In this document: positions 33,127 through 43,660 of the stretch, piece after piece
Numbering within the stretch: the stretch's first letter is position 1
Layout of the letters: each line of letters begins with the position of its first letter
DNA from: Symsagittifera roscoffensis
Taxonomy: Eukaryota > Xenacoelomorpha > Acoela > Convolutidae
Assembly (NCBI RefSeq): GCF_963678635.1
Contig: NC_087063.1
Coordinates: forward strand, 50,479,220-50,543,219
Length of the DNA: 64,000 nucleotides
Direction: 5' to 3'
Notes under the pieces: generated by a model
Seen by the model: only the letters and a program-made list of their open reading frames with translations
Databases searched by the model: none
What the model was told of the DNA's origin: nothing
Made by a program: the position numbers and the translations under genes

Positions 33127-33560
33127 TTGATCATCGTCATTAGTGTCTGGTCACGTCCCGGTCCCGTAGGGCCTCGGCGCATGTCCATGCCCGAGTCCGG
33201 CCGCGCCGGTCCGGTCAGGTCCCCCGCGTGGTAGAACAACTCATCGTTCACCAGGAACTCCACCGACTCGTCGCCATGTGGCGCCAGCCCGTCGACAGTC
33301 ATGTCTGTGCCTCCCCTAAGTTCCTTTGGCACCTCTAACAAAACCACTTTCACCTCTCCTGGCCATTTCAATCGTGACAAATCATCGGCTGGTGTGTACA
33401 CATTACTCCACAAATCGGAAGAAAACTCGGCTTTTCTCGAGGGTGGCGCTTTAATCTTATTTCGGCTCCATGCATCACGGAAACTGAAGTCAAAGGTGTG
33501 CATCGCTGTCTCATTCCAACTGATGAAGCGCGTCTCTATCCCTCCTCTACATTTCTGCAT
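33072..33560 (-). pseudogene. GYP-B second coding block, unidentified module
   Basis: A 162-codon frame with FISWNETAMHTFDFSFRDAW, LWSNVYTPADDLSRLKWPGE and KVVLLEVPKELRGG. The alternation of hydrophobic strands (VKVVLLEV) and acidic loops suggests an alpha/beta fold. It follows the third SGNH-like module and could be part of a fourth degenerate one, but I see no catalytic motif. Confidence 0.4.
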
Positions 33561-33585
33561 TCTCTTTACCTCGTCACGGGCGGCT

Positions 33586-34300
33586 CTAATACGAGGGGCA
33601 ACAACAGGAGACGTGACTCCCAGACGTGACTATGGGCGGGTATTGAGGACATTGGCTCGGCAGTGGCCTAGATCCAGCCAGCCATGCCTTCTGATTTTCC
33701 TTGACGTGTGCATACGCCTCCGGCCAAGCCAGAACCCGCATCGCCTCTCCCGTGTCTTTCACCACTGGTTGCAAATTCCAGAGCTTCGGGTTAACCTGGA
33801 TATAAGAATCGTCTACATCGCACATACGGCACTTAAAACTGTTGTTAAAGTCCATCAATATCCAGCCTGGCTCTGCTATTCTCCCGAACAATCTATCGTC
33901 ACTGGCCAGCCCTCTCAGTTCCTTATGTTCCATCCAATTTAACACGGAACAGTCTACCACTGAGACTAAATTGACGTACAACACCGAGTTCCTGTACGCT
34001 TTCACTTGTACGTCTGGAAACACATATGACATCACCGGTCCGTACACCACCGTGACGAACTCCCTTAGTCCATGGACCACAACCAGCGGATCGATCCGCA
34101 TCATTACAGCCAGATCCACAAAACGGCTTACACTCATTCACTCCCGTTGCAGCCTTATCCTCTCCTGTGGCACTCTTGTTCTGTTGTAGGAGGTACTAGA
34201 GCAAGAGTATAGTCCAATCCTGCATCTTCCGATATGAGGCTATTTTCAACTGCGCGTTGAATTCTCGATTCGCTCCCTGCAGTTTTTCGGGGTAACGCAA
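33586..34300 (-). pseudogene. GYP-B possible third SGNH-like module
   Basis: A 183-codon frame (33586-34137) has a strand FVTVVYGPVMSYVFP and a late DVDDSYIQVNPKLW. The latter sits where modules 1 and 2 have DGIHVN and DDDHFL, so Tyr would replace the catalytic His. One base over, FCGSGCNDADRSAG near 34070-34110 resembles the block III GxND motif, so a frameshift probably lies in between. The assignment depends on similarity of order to the other two modules and is tentative. Confidence 0.35.
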
Positions 34301-34309
34301 AAGCTCGAA

Positions 34310-35640
34310 CTAATCGCCCAACCGACCATATGTCATCGCGATCAGGGTGAGGAGTCCATCCAGTCTCAGGTCCGCCAACGCTTGTGCGAAGAGATTCGCA
34401 GTTCCCTTCATAAAGTTCTCATGACCAAACGTTACATACAGTTCCAATACCAGTACAATTGACAGTTTCCGGATGTCTTCGACGAAGCTCGTGATCAGAT
34501 TCCTGGAAGCCCTGGGGTAACACGTAGACAAGAAGGATGGCGTTAATCCCACTCCCATTCCTCCCGGAATTGCGCCAGATCTCTCATATTGTGCTTTCGT
34601 GGCCAAAATATGTACCTGGAGTCTATCTAGCGACATCATGTTCACGTCTTGCATCAATTGCAGCATAATGACTCTGGCTAGCTCCCGTTCGTTGAACAAG
34701 TTTTTCAAGAATCCGTGTATCTCTTTTATCACAGCTGGAGCGTGCTCAAAAGCGTCTTCTCCCAAGGCACACACTCTCGCCGATAAATACAACCTTGAGT
34801 TGGTATTTGGCTTCGTCCTCAAGGCCAGTGCCATGAGGTCCTCTTCCGCTGATGTCAGATTTCTTCTGACCGTCCCTCCCCTGCGCGTTCCTAGCATAAC
34901 CCACTTGTCTGAACCAGAGGTCATTCGCCACCTGTTGCACCAAAAAGTGATCGTCATCCACTCCTGGTCTCATTTTCAGTAACCTGGCAAAATTGGACAG
35001 TTCTAACCCCAGGACTTCGTCCAGCACCACCCGAGTTGTGCTGTAATCCTTGAATCCCTGGATGGCGTTCGAAATGTCAGCCCAGACAGCAGGGAGTTCC
35101 GAACGAAGTGGATAATAGTTGTCGGTGTCAACGATCCTGTTCGGCGCGGGTATGATCACGTTGAGTCGTCCTTCCGCTCATGTGGTAACCATCATGTATA
35201 CAAATTGTAAGGGCTCTGTCAATGTGGCATTCCAGGTGATAACACAAAAACGATCTTCAGCACGTTCCTAGTGAAGTGTCGCTGCACTGATGATTCCACC
35301 TCAGTCATGTCCGAAAGTAACGTCATGATCGCCTCTCCCATGATCTCATTAATGGGAATCGATCCATCCGTCAGACGGTATAACAATCCTCTACTCTGCA
35401 GGAGGTCATTCGAGCCGGCAATTATTATCAGCTCTGTACGCTTATCGTCATGCCCACTGATTGTCTCCAGTCCAATTTAGGGGCTGTCAAGAAGATCACG
35501 TCGGGCTAAAAGAGAGAACGAGTCTTATAGAGATAATCTGAACTGGCCACTATCAGGTATTTGGCGGCATTGATGATTAGGGGATCATAGGCAGCAAACA
35601 GACTGTCACCCATTGGTGTCTTCAGTCCCGCGTACCTCTT
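34310..35640 (-). pseudogene. GYP-B SGNH/GDSL-hydrolase-like module 2
   Basis: Block I reads TPMGDSLFAAYD with the nucleophile Ser codon at 35602-35604. Block III reads IIIAGSNDLLQ with GSND at 35403-35414. Block V reads PGVDDDHFLVQ with Asp and His at about 34947-34958. The order and roughly 220-residue span fit an SGNH esterase fold. Frame changes occur near 35480 and 35170. The 215-codon frame 34310-34957 continues downstream as Leu-rich helices. The enzymes hydrolyse esters of lipids or sugars; the substrate here cannot be predicted. Confidence 0.65.
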
Positions 35641-35793
35641 ATCGTCCCCCTCCACCGAGGTCGCTCGGGATAGTCTCTTGAAAACTCACCGAGCGCTTGG
35701 CCGGGTGGTTTGGAGAACTGCCTATACAGTTTATGATGCTTATTATTGGGCTTATTCTCTGTCAGAAACTTGCGTCAATTCGGGAAGGCGGCG

Positions 35794-36195
35794 TCAAGGC
35801 GGCGTCAATTCCCTGGCTCTCCGATGGACGTCCGTAAGAGATCGGTTGTTCAGGTGTTTAAAGGTTTTGTCCTGAGCTAATAGCTCTAGATCCACAAACC
35901 TGAGCGTGGTTGCGGAGCTAAACTGCTCCTGCTCCGCTCCACGCCAGTCCACGCCCGATATCCGATATAATCCCGACACTGTGGGACCCTCTCCACCCAT
36001 CATCTTCTTTGCATCCGCTCGACATGTTAACGTGTTCATGTTCAAGTTCAGCAACATGTCAGTTTTATATTGCCCACAACCGCTGGGCTCTGGACGGTTC
36101 CAGAGCAGCACACTGTTTGGCGCAATTCCTTCCGTCCCCAACCTTTCTCTCACATCTGAGCTGGGAGCAACGGGAGCAGTTGCACCCGTTTCCAT
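35794..36195 (-). pseudogene. GYP-B linker between SGNH-like modules
   Basis: A 133-codon frame between modules 1 and 2, with a Pro/Ser-rich start, MMGGEGPTVSGLYRISGVDW and FSSATTLRFVDLELLAQD. It overlaps the end of the module 1 frame on the same strand and is probably one continuous protein shifted by an indel near 36100. Similarity to known domains is not apparent. Confidence 0.45.
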
Positions 36196-36975
36196 TGCTA
36201 GGGGCCCGAGTCTGAGAGTAGGTTGTCCTCAACTCCTGCTCCATTTCCTCAATTTTCATTTGAAACACGTCATTTTTCAAACGCCTTCCTTGTGCTGTAT
36301 TGACATGAATCCCATCCCTGGTGAGTTCCAGATGGTCAGTCATCCGCAGTGCGTTCTCGAGATCCATGAGTCGCAGCTCGCTGGCATTGGTCCTCACCAG
36401 ATTGCAGGTCATGTCATTCCATCGGGTCACATTGCCGTTCATGAAATCCGCCACTGGAGTGCCCACATCCGGTTTTTTCGGAGTTGTGCACAGCACCACG
36501 AGTCTAGGTCGGTACGTTTCCTCCAGTTCATTCAAAAGGCAGACCAGCAGGGGCTCCCATCTGCCTTCTGGGGTAACAGGGCTCTCAAAATATTATTAGT
36601 ACCAAGCATTATCACCAATGTGTCCAGCTGATCCTCGCCCTGGAACTCCATCATTTTGATGACTTGAGCCACAGAAGCCCCTCCAAAAGATAGAACAGTG
36701 GTCTGACCGCTCACAAAGATCTCGTTCAGATCCCGCACCATACTATCTCCAACAACCAAATGACGACTCCCTAGGCGGGTTTTCTGATTGCTTATGGCAG
36801 GGTTCCAGCTCATGCCGTTCGGGCAGGCTCGAGGATGCTCCGCAGCTACTTGCAGGAATAAGTTGCGGACCGCCAAGTTCTTTCTGACGTCCACTACGCG
36901 AGACCTCAAAGCAGTCTCGCCATGTATGGGTCCCGTTGGCACTATGGCTCGTGACATTCGTTCCGAGCTACTCAA
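36065..36975 (-). pseudogene. GYP-B SGNH/GDSL-hydrolase-like module 1
   Basis: All four SGNH blocks are present: block I HLVVGDSMVRDLN with Ser at 36742-36744, block II FGGASVAQVIKMM, block III VIMLGTNNIL with Asn at about 36595-36597, and block V LTRDGIHVN with Asp at 36314-36316 and His at 36305-36307. A single frameshift near 36560 separates blocks I-III from block V. Upstream is an Arg-rich segment. SGNH esterase domains are known in ORF1 of CR1-like non-LTR elements. Finding one downstream of a gypsy integrase is unusual. A role at membranes or in particle release is possible but inferred. Confidence 0.75.
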
Positions 36976-37889
36976 GGAGCGATCAGGCCACTGGTCCTGT
37001 TGATATCATCCATCGTCGCTCTGGCTACCTGATTGAATGACTCCTGAAACTGAGGAGCTAAATAGGTGTCCGAAGGATCCGGTATCGTGTTTCTAGAGCT
37101 CAAGGTAGATTTTGGTATCTGCTGAGGAGCCACTGTCTCCCTCGGGTTGCACAGCTCCTGTGCCTTCGTCCTGGGAAGCGTGTCCCTGGATCCAACCGAG
37201 GAGTTCATTGTTGCCAGAACCGCCGGTGATAGTTGGCTCAACCCTGCCATATATAACTCTCTTAGGTGTTTTATCTCTTCTTCTTAGAGGGTTATTTGCA
37301 TTTCATCGTGTTTCTTTTTCCATTCGTATCTTTCTCGAGCTATTGCCTTGTGCTCCTTCAACTTGGCATGCAGCTCTTTCCGGCCCTTCTCGTTCTTTTC
37401 TAAGGTTTCAATAGTCTCCGAGGTAGAATCTCCATCTCACTCATCCTGACTCTCTTCAGTGGAGAAGCAGGCGTTGGAGAATCTGCTGAGTGTGACGACC
37501 CGGCCCATCACGTGATCGTTTTGCTCCGATAAGAGGCTGGATTGGTCGAACAGGTAAGGGCATCTCACCTAGCCGGTGATCCCTCTGCTCACCTAGTCCC
37601 GGCTCACGAGCCAAGTCGTGGCCAGACATTTCTCCTGGCCGCCATCTCATCAGTCGGTTTCGGCCTCTCTCGCCGGTCCCGGACTTGCCGTAGGCCAACA
37701 TTAAGACCACTTCCGTGGGGCGGTCCACACGGCCTTCTCTTCCCATTGCATTCAGGATGCGACGGTGAACATCGCCAACTCCGGGTCTTCTAGTGCGAAC
37801 TTGCAATCCACCAGGCGTTGGTATATCTCGTCTAGAGTCGTTCCTAGGCTCGCTAAGATGAAATCCATCAATTCATTCGTGTCACTCAT
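36972..37889 (-). pseudogene. GYP-B second coding block, N-terminal coiled-coil region
   Basis: The probable start is Met at 37887-37889 (MSDTNELMDFILASLGTTLD), followed by helical sequence to a stop near 37755. After broken sequence, a Lys/Glu-rich stretch of heptad character (KGRKELHAKLKEHKAIARER, about 37320-37400) leads to 36972-37250 (LYMAGLSQLSPAVLATMNSS). I read this as an N-terminal oligomerisation region of the cargo protein. Several stops interrupt it. Confidence 0.5.
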
Positions 37890-37990
37890 CTTTCTTCGTG
37901 TATGTGTTGTCGCACTCTTCTGATTGTTCAAGGTCGATAACCAAAGAGGGATAAATCAAGATCTAAAAAACAAGTCACGACTTAAAACCA

Positions 37991-38188
37991 TCATTCCAGG
38001 CTATTACTTTTCAGGGATAAACCATCATTCATATCTTCTAAAACCAATCCATTGAAAGTATCTTTCGTTCTTGATTTGAAAGCTAGCACCCAGGTGGATC
38101 GTCCACCTGCGATCAGGTCAAGATAACACAACTGAGCGCTGTCACCTTTCGTACCTGGAGTGTTCCAGGCTTCCTTGACATAAAACAT
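37991..38188 (-). CDS. GYP-B small frame between integrase and second block
   Basis: A 65-codon frame beginning MFYVKEAWNTPGTKGDSAQL and ending in a polar tail. The amino-acid mix is balanced, unlike the AT-driven composition of the DNA on its left, so it may be a genuine small protein. It starts about 300 bases upstream of the second block's proposed Met, in the same orientation. The function is unknown. Confidence 0.4.
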   Translation of the reverse strand: MFYVKEAWNTPGTKGDSAQLCYLDLIAGGRSTWVLAFKSRTKDTFNGLVLEDMNDGLSLKSNSLE

Positions 38189-38532
38189 AACCTAACAATA
38201 ACATAACATTCAAATAACACACATCAACACTATCACATAACAATCTAATCCCTAATAGTTAACCTAAAATCCAATCTTATTGCCTGAAAAGCAAACCTAA
38301 CAAAGACTACTCAACACCTAATGTGGCTCTAGCATATGCTCAGATACTTTTTTATGTAAGTAGACTTCTATGTCCGTTTCTGAAAATATTACATGTATGA
38401 GGGCGTACAGCTCTCTCGGATTCAGTTTCCCCTATTGGGATCAGATTCTGGTAAAAAGAGAGAGGTCACGGGATTTACTTGTTGCTTGTCAGTGGCCTTA
38501 GTTACAAGAAAACACAAACATTTCCCTGGTAT
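38189..38532. other. GYP-B intergenic DNA
   Basis: AT-rich with AACATAACA-like repeats near 38190-38280. No gene is supported. Confidence 0.45.
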
Positions 38533-38946
38533 CTGTGATGCGACAGGGGGCATCGCTATTATCCCTCCCACACCAGGCCTCCGTTCCCACAAAAATTCGA
38601 TATTTTTATACTATCTCTTAAAGTCGGCCGCTAGTGCCGTCTTAAAGCTTACATCCGCAGTTATTGGTATAGCGCACGTACGTTCCGTGAGTATGAAATC
38701 GCTGTCCGAGACGACGACATTGAATCTTAGTTTGATCTACCAAACTACTATTCAAACAATGTCGTCGTCTCAGACAGCGATTTCATACTCACGGAACGTA
38801 CGTGCGCTATAGCAATAACTGCGGATGTAAGCTTTAGGACGGCATTAGCGGCCGACTTTAAGAGAGAGTATAAGAATATCAAATTTTTGTGGGAACAGAG
38901 GGCTGGTGTGGGAGGGATGATAGCGATGCCCCCTGTCGCATCACAG
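38533..38946. repeat. Foldback 1 (414 bp inverted repeat)
   Basis: The left arm starts CTGTGATGCGACAGG at 38533 and the right arm ends with its complement at 38946. Arms of about 190 bases match with scattered mismatches. The centre at about 38740 has a small inner stem TTTG-ATCTAC-CAAA, flanked by TTGAATCTTAG and CTATTCAAAC. It directly abuts foldback 2. Confidence 0.93.
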
Positions 38947-39394
38947 AGTCCAATTGGGTAGCTCCAGATGGTCCTTCACGCGTTCCAGATTCCAACCTCA
39001 ATTTGCTCAGGACTCACCCACACCGAAGTTCTGATGATTAAAAAATTAAAATCGGCGAGGGAAACCGGAGAGCTGGGAACGGAGGGCAAAAATGCTTAAA
39101 CAAAACAACATTCGGACGAGTTTTTGAATCTTATTTTGATCTACCAAACCACTATTCAAACAAAACTCGTCTGAATGGTGGTTTTTAGCATTTTTTGCCC
39201 TCCGTTCCCAGCTCTCCGGTTTCCCTCGCCGATTTTAATTTTTTAATCATCAGAATTTCGGTGTGGATGAGTCCTACACCCACTCCCCGGACAAAAATAT
39301 CCATCGATGTCCCCGTCGATTGCCCAAAATCGAGCAAATCGAAGTTGGAATCTGGAACGCGTAAAGGATCATCTGGAGCGACCCAGTTGGACTC
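38946..39394. repeat. Foldback 2 (449 bp inverted repeat)
   Basis: The left arm starts GAGTCCAATTGGG at 38946, and the right arm ends CCCAGTTGGACTC at 39394. The loop (about 39127-39165) again contains TTTTGATCTACCAAA and CTATTCAAAC, nearly the same as foldback 1, although the arms of the two foldbacks are unrelated. The right arm has about 59 extra bases near 39270-39330. Confidence 0.93.
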
Positions 39395-39412
39395 AGTATT
39401 GTCATGACTGAT

Positions 39413-40219
39413 TTATTTGATGCTGTTTAGGAGCCATTCGAGTATTCGCAAATTTGTCAATTCTTGATCATGCATCTGCTCAGTCTCCGGTTCGAACTCC
39501 ACTTCCGGTTCAGAGCAATCGTCGATCCAATCCTGTTTTGTGTCGTTGACTAGGTCGATCATTTGTGGCACCACCACTTTTTCCAGTCCCACTAGCGAGT
39601 CCATGAGGTCGCTCAAAACGATCCTGTTTATGACAAAATCCTCGCCCTACGGATTGTACTTCTTCTTGCTTTTCCCTCTTTTGCTCTGGCGTGTTTCCAT
39701 GGTGAAGGGAAAGTCAGACTGTACTCCTTTGTCAACTTCAGTTTGTTCTGGGCGGTCCCAGTCCTCTTCGGCATTTGGAAAAGTTTCGTCCTCCACCTCC
39801 ACTCGCTCGGTTAATTCCAGGTCCAGTGGTAGATCGCAATTATCTACCACCTCACTCCCGTCGTTTTTGTCGCGCGTGCCTCTTTCATTCACCTCGCAGG
39901 CAGGATCCACTATCAAATAGTCTCCCGCATGCATGTCAGCTGGGATACACCAGTACTCTGATGAGGCATTGTGTGGCTTGATATTTTCGTAATGAGCTGC
40001 TCGTCCGGTGCATAATCGATAAAAACGACCTCCTTGGTTTACTTCAGTTATTTGGAATGGACCACGCTTTTTTTCAGTAATTTTTTGGTTCCCTTTGGTG
40101 GAACTACTTCCTGGCACACCCAGACATAATCCCCGACCAAGTAAGTTTTTGCATTCGCAGTCCTTTGACCAAATCTCCCTTTCTGTCTGATTTGCTCCTG
40201 TTGCGTGTTCCTCCTGCAT
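39413..40219 (-). pseudogene. GYP-B Pol C-terminus after the integrase core
   Basis: The frame 39647-40219 (190 codons) carries the GPY/F module (KKRGPFQITEVNQGGRFYRL) and then an acidic tail (LTERVEVEDETFPNAEEDWD). After a stop, 39413-39616 is again acidic (SEPEVEFEPETEQMHDQELT). The GPY/F module is the DNA-binding end of gypsy integrases. Its first residues overlap the core frame in another register, marking a frameshift near 40080. Confidence 0.75.
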
Positions 40220-40870
40220 AAATCATTGAGGTCATGCTGTCTTCTAATCACATCACGCACGTACGTTGGCGGTACTGGTTTCTTTCCTTCGTACGCAGGG
40301 TAGAAGATTTTTAATGGAAGAGCTTTCTCGTGGCCAGTTAGCATCATATGCGGACTTATTCCCGTGGTGGAATGTTCTGTGCTGTTATAAGCGCCCATCA
40401 CTTGCGGCAAGTGTCTATCCCAGTCATCCATGTAGCGTGAGCAATAAACTCTCAACATGGAAACCAACGTGCGATTTAGGCTTTCAACTAGGCCATTAGT
40501 CTGTGGGTGATAAGTGGTCGAGTGGGCATGTGCCACCTGCGAACTCTTCAATAACTCCTTCGTGAGATCACCCACGAACGAATGCTTTGCAATTGTCTGA
40601 TTGGAATGTGACGGGGCAGCCGTGTCTCGCTAACCATACATTTATCAAGTGATCGCACGTCTCTTCCGCTGATGCTGTCATGCCGGGTGCTGCTTCTGCG
40701 TACTTCGTGAAATGACCAATATTACCAGCACTTGTATGTAGCCCGTGGCTGTCATGTATAACTTCTGATGATCAACTTGCAACACTTCGTTGAACCCTGA
40801 TGACTCTATTGACGGCAGATGGAACCTCAGTTTCCTGAAGTCCTTCGCCTGTTGACACGACAAGCATGCA
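40048..40870 (-). pseudogene. GYP-B integrase core
   Basis: The zinc-domain end reads MSCQQAKDFRKL (40830-40863). The first catalytic Asp is in LQVDHQKLY (about 40780). The second is in FQSDNCKAF (about 40600, another frame). The Glu is in TNGLVESLNRTL (about 40490), within STTYHPQTNGLVES, a signature of Ty3/gypsy integrases. A frameshift near 40575 and stops between 40600 and 40700 disable it. Confidence 0.85.
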
Positions 40871-41020
40871 GAGATCTACTTTTCACAGGTCTTCTTCAGA
40901 CCAGGCCATTCGAATCGTTTCTCTATCCTGTTGTACACTTTGTCCACGCCCTGATGGCCCATCTGATCATATGAACGAAAGAGCATTTCGGTCTGATACA
41001 ACTGCGGTAACACTATTAAA

Positions 41021-42113
41021 TTATACTTTGTCCTCTTCCTTGCGTTTAAATGCTACGATCACGTCTTTGTTCAAGTACAACACATCTTTTCTCTTCAGAT
41101 AAAATTGCTTCAAGATCTTATAGTTGTCTTCCTCTAGATCTCCTTTGTCAGGTTTCCTCATCAGATTGATTGTCATTCTATCATTTAGTAGAGCCCTTAA
41201 GAGATCCGACAATCTATACCTGGCCTTCAGATACGTCTTTACCACAATTAATTGTCCGCTTATTATCTCCGGGGCATGGGCATCATCCAACAACTTGACA
41301 CACCATATCTTCTTCAAAGGTTTTGCTTCCTGCACTGATGGTTTCAGGTTAGTACGGGCAACCGTAGCATGCGGAAATAATCTGGTCGGACGTTTCGACA
41401 CTGCTATCAGTTCAAGCTCATCTGCGGCATTATCCACTACAGTGCCCTCCTCATCGGAGGTAAACCTGTCTCTGTCCGGGTCGTGATGCATTTCCCGATC
41501 CAATCCGCACCATTCCACTAACAAGGAATGAATCGCAACAGAATGGAAGTAGTTTCCGTCGTATTCTCCCAGGACTGAGTGCTGGAGTCATCACTCGAGT
41601 CGGTGGATTCTACATCCTTATACTCCAACTTGTCTGTGATTTTTCTCGACTCCCGGACAAAATTCTGCCCCTTAATCGCCTTGAATTCTACTCCCCGGAC
41701 AAGTCGTCCTCTCCGGACCCGAAAGCACATGACTCCCCGTACAATGTCTCGTCTCCAGATGAGCTGTGCGAGCACGGCTCGTACTCTTTTTTGCCTCCGT
41801 GAATTGAACTTTTCTCGTCACGCTGGATTTTGACTTGACCTTGACTTCCTCAGTGGTTTGGACATTGGTTGCTTCCCTATGCTATGTTTCGCTACGAAGT
41901 CCTCAACAAGACATCTTTGGGCATCAAGTTCACTAGCTGGTTCACTATCGACCGGCAGTCCCGTACAACATGCTGACTCCGGATGGTTACCGGCCTTTTC
42001 TCCGTTCTTTCAGTGATGGTCAACCGCTGCATGGTCTCCATCCACTCATGATCATGCCGTTCAACCTCTCTGTCTAGCAGCTCACGGAGTTTCAGCATGA
42101 CATCCAGTGCCAC
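41021..42113 (-). pseudogene. GYP-B Pol tether between RNase H and integrase
   Basis: Frames 41892-42113, 41518-41775 and 41021-41524 (167 codons) lie between RNase H and the integrase zinc domain. They are charged and contain no catalytic motif; NLMRKPDKGDLEEDNYKILK leads toward the zinc domain as in other gypsy Pol proteins. Frame changes separate them. This linker is longer than in most gypsy elements. Confidence 0.6.
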
Positions 42114-42192
42114 GTTTTGTTCAGTAGGGCTATGCTGTTGATACCCAGTCTGGTCAGTTCTTGTTGAACCATGTTCGATCGAACCAGCACGT

Positions 42193-42774
42193 TCAACGGG
42201 ACCGGGTCACCTTTCGATAACCATTTTTTATCTCCGCAGCAGCTTCCACGGGAAGCTCGGGATGTCCTGGTATGGGATGCCCTGACTTGTCAAGCCATCT
42301 GGTGAGTGGCAGTCCGTCGTAGGTTTTTTTGTCCAGGAAGGAAAATCCATCGTTGATCTCCGCTTGGCTGGCCTGCCTCTCTTCTAGTCGCTCATAAAAT
42401 TCCGTCTTTTTGCTGAGGCTATCGGCATTCTGGTGCTTGTCACGGGTTCGATGCTCTATGATCATGTGGTAACCGTCCAGGCGCACGATCCAACGACCAA
42501 TATAGCTTTGGTCCATTGAATAGGTTTTCAGCCAGGCATGAGCACGATTGTCCGCACGCAACTTGAAGGGAGCACTCCCTAAGTAGGCTCTGTATTTTTC
42601 CACGAAAGTGATCACCGCAAACATCTCCGCTTCTGCTGCACCGTACTTCATTTCAATGCCACTCAGGACCTTACTTCCATAGGCTATTGGTCGGAGAACG
42701 GTTCTCCCATTCCACTCTTGTTCTTGGTTAAGTATGCCCAATATCGCAACCACTGAGGCGTCCGTGTCTAACAC
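42193..42774 (-). pseudogene. GYP-B RNase H
   Basis: A 193-codon frame with VLDTDASVVAIL (first catalytic Asp), EAEMFAVITF (Glu), LRADNRAHAWL (Asp) and HQNADSLSKK (final Asp region). All main residues of the gypsy RNase H (DEDD) can be assigned. It follows the RT frame with a short shift at about 42785. It degrades template RNA during cDNA synthesis. Confidence 0.88.
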
Positions 42775-42796
42775 GAAACATTCCCTTGTCAGTCCA

Positions 42797-43660
42797 TCAG
42801 AATTTCTTGCCTTTATTTTGTGTCAGCTTCTGCATGGGGTATATTTTGTCTGCATACCCCTTGATAAACTCTCGGTAGTAGTTAGCGAATCCGAGGAAGC
42901 TCATCAATTGCGTGTCGGTCTTCGGTGCTTTCCATGTCAACACCGCTTCAACCGCTTCGGGATCTGGTCTGACCCCGTGTTTATCTACAAGGCGGCCTAG
43001 ATACTTGATTGAGTCTCTCAAGATTTCGCACTTTGAAGGTTTGCACTTCAGATCCGCTTGTTTCATGTAACCAAAGACCTCATCTAGTCTCCTTTTATGG
43101 TCCTCCAGCGTTGATGTCGCGATGACCACGTCATCAACGTAACACATTATGAGGTTGCCATACTTTTTAGTTACAATTTTGAGTGCCCGAGCCATTAATC
43201 GTTGGAAGGTAGCCGTCGCATTGCATAATCCAAACGGCATTCTTCTCCACTGGTACAGCCCCAGTTCGTACGCAAAGCCTGTCTTCTCTCGATCCTGTTT
43301 TCTGAGGGGCACCTGCCAGAACGCAGAGCACAAATCCAGCGTCGTGAAGAATTTTGCATCTCCTAACTTCGAGATGCTCTCGTCGATGAGGGGAATCAGG
43401 TACGTGTCCTTCATCGTTACCACATTCAGGTAGCAGAATTCACAACAAAACCTAAGTTGCCCCCTTTCTTTTTTGCCATGACCACACCGCAAGTCCACTG
43501 GGACTTCGACGGTTCGATCATGTCATATTCCATTAGCATTTCAATTTCTTTTCTGCATGCTTCTGATTAGTGTGGGGTCATTCTCCTTGCCCCTTCCCTG
43601 TGAGGTACTGAGCCCTCTTCTTTTTCGACCTCACGTTCTACAAAATTGCAGCAACCTATA
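42797..43660 (-). pseudogene. GYP-B reverse transcriptase
   Basis: A 233-codon frame (42797-43498) with TTLDLCSAFWQVPL (first catalytic Asp), RMPFGLCNATATFQRLM, MCYVDDVVIA (Y-V-D-D at about 43130-43141) and YLGRLVDKHGV, then the connection FLGFANYYREFIKGYADKI. The fingers continue upstream past 43500 in other frames (near 43520-43600). It is the best-preserved RT in the window, and its catalytic residues are intact. It clearly belongs to Ty3/gypsy. Confidence 0.9.

Noticed and set aside
33301-33942. Plus-strand 213-codon frame
   Set aside because: It covers two minus-strand frames of the GYP-B second block. The pieces on the minus strand continue each other and share motifs with neighbouring modules.
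35906-36631. Plus-strand 241-codon frame
   Set aside because: The opposite strand carries the four SGNH blocks, so this is an antisense shadow in GC-richer DNA.
29996-37889. Envelope gene after GYP-B integrase
   Set aside because: I see no signal peptide, furin-like site, fusion peptide or anchoring membrane segment. The block has SGNH-like and soluble features instead.
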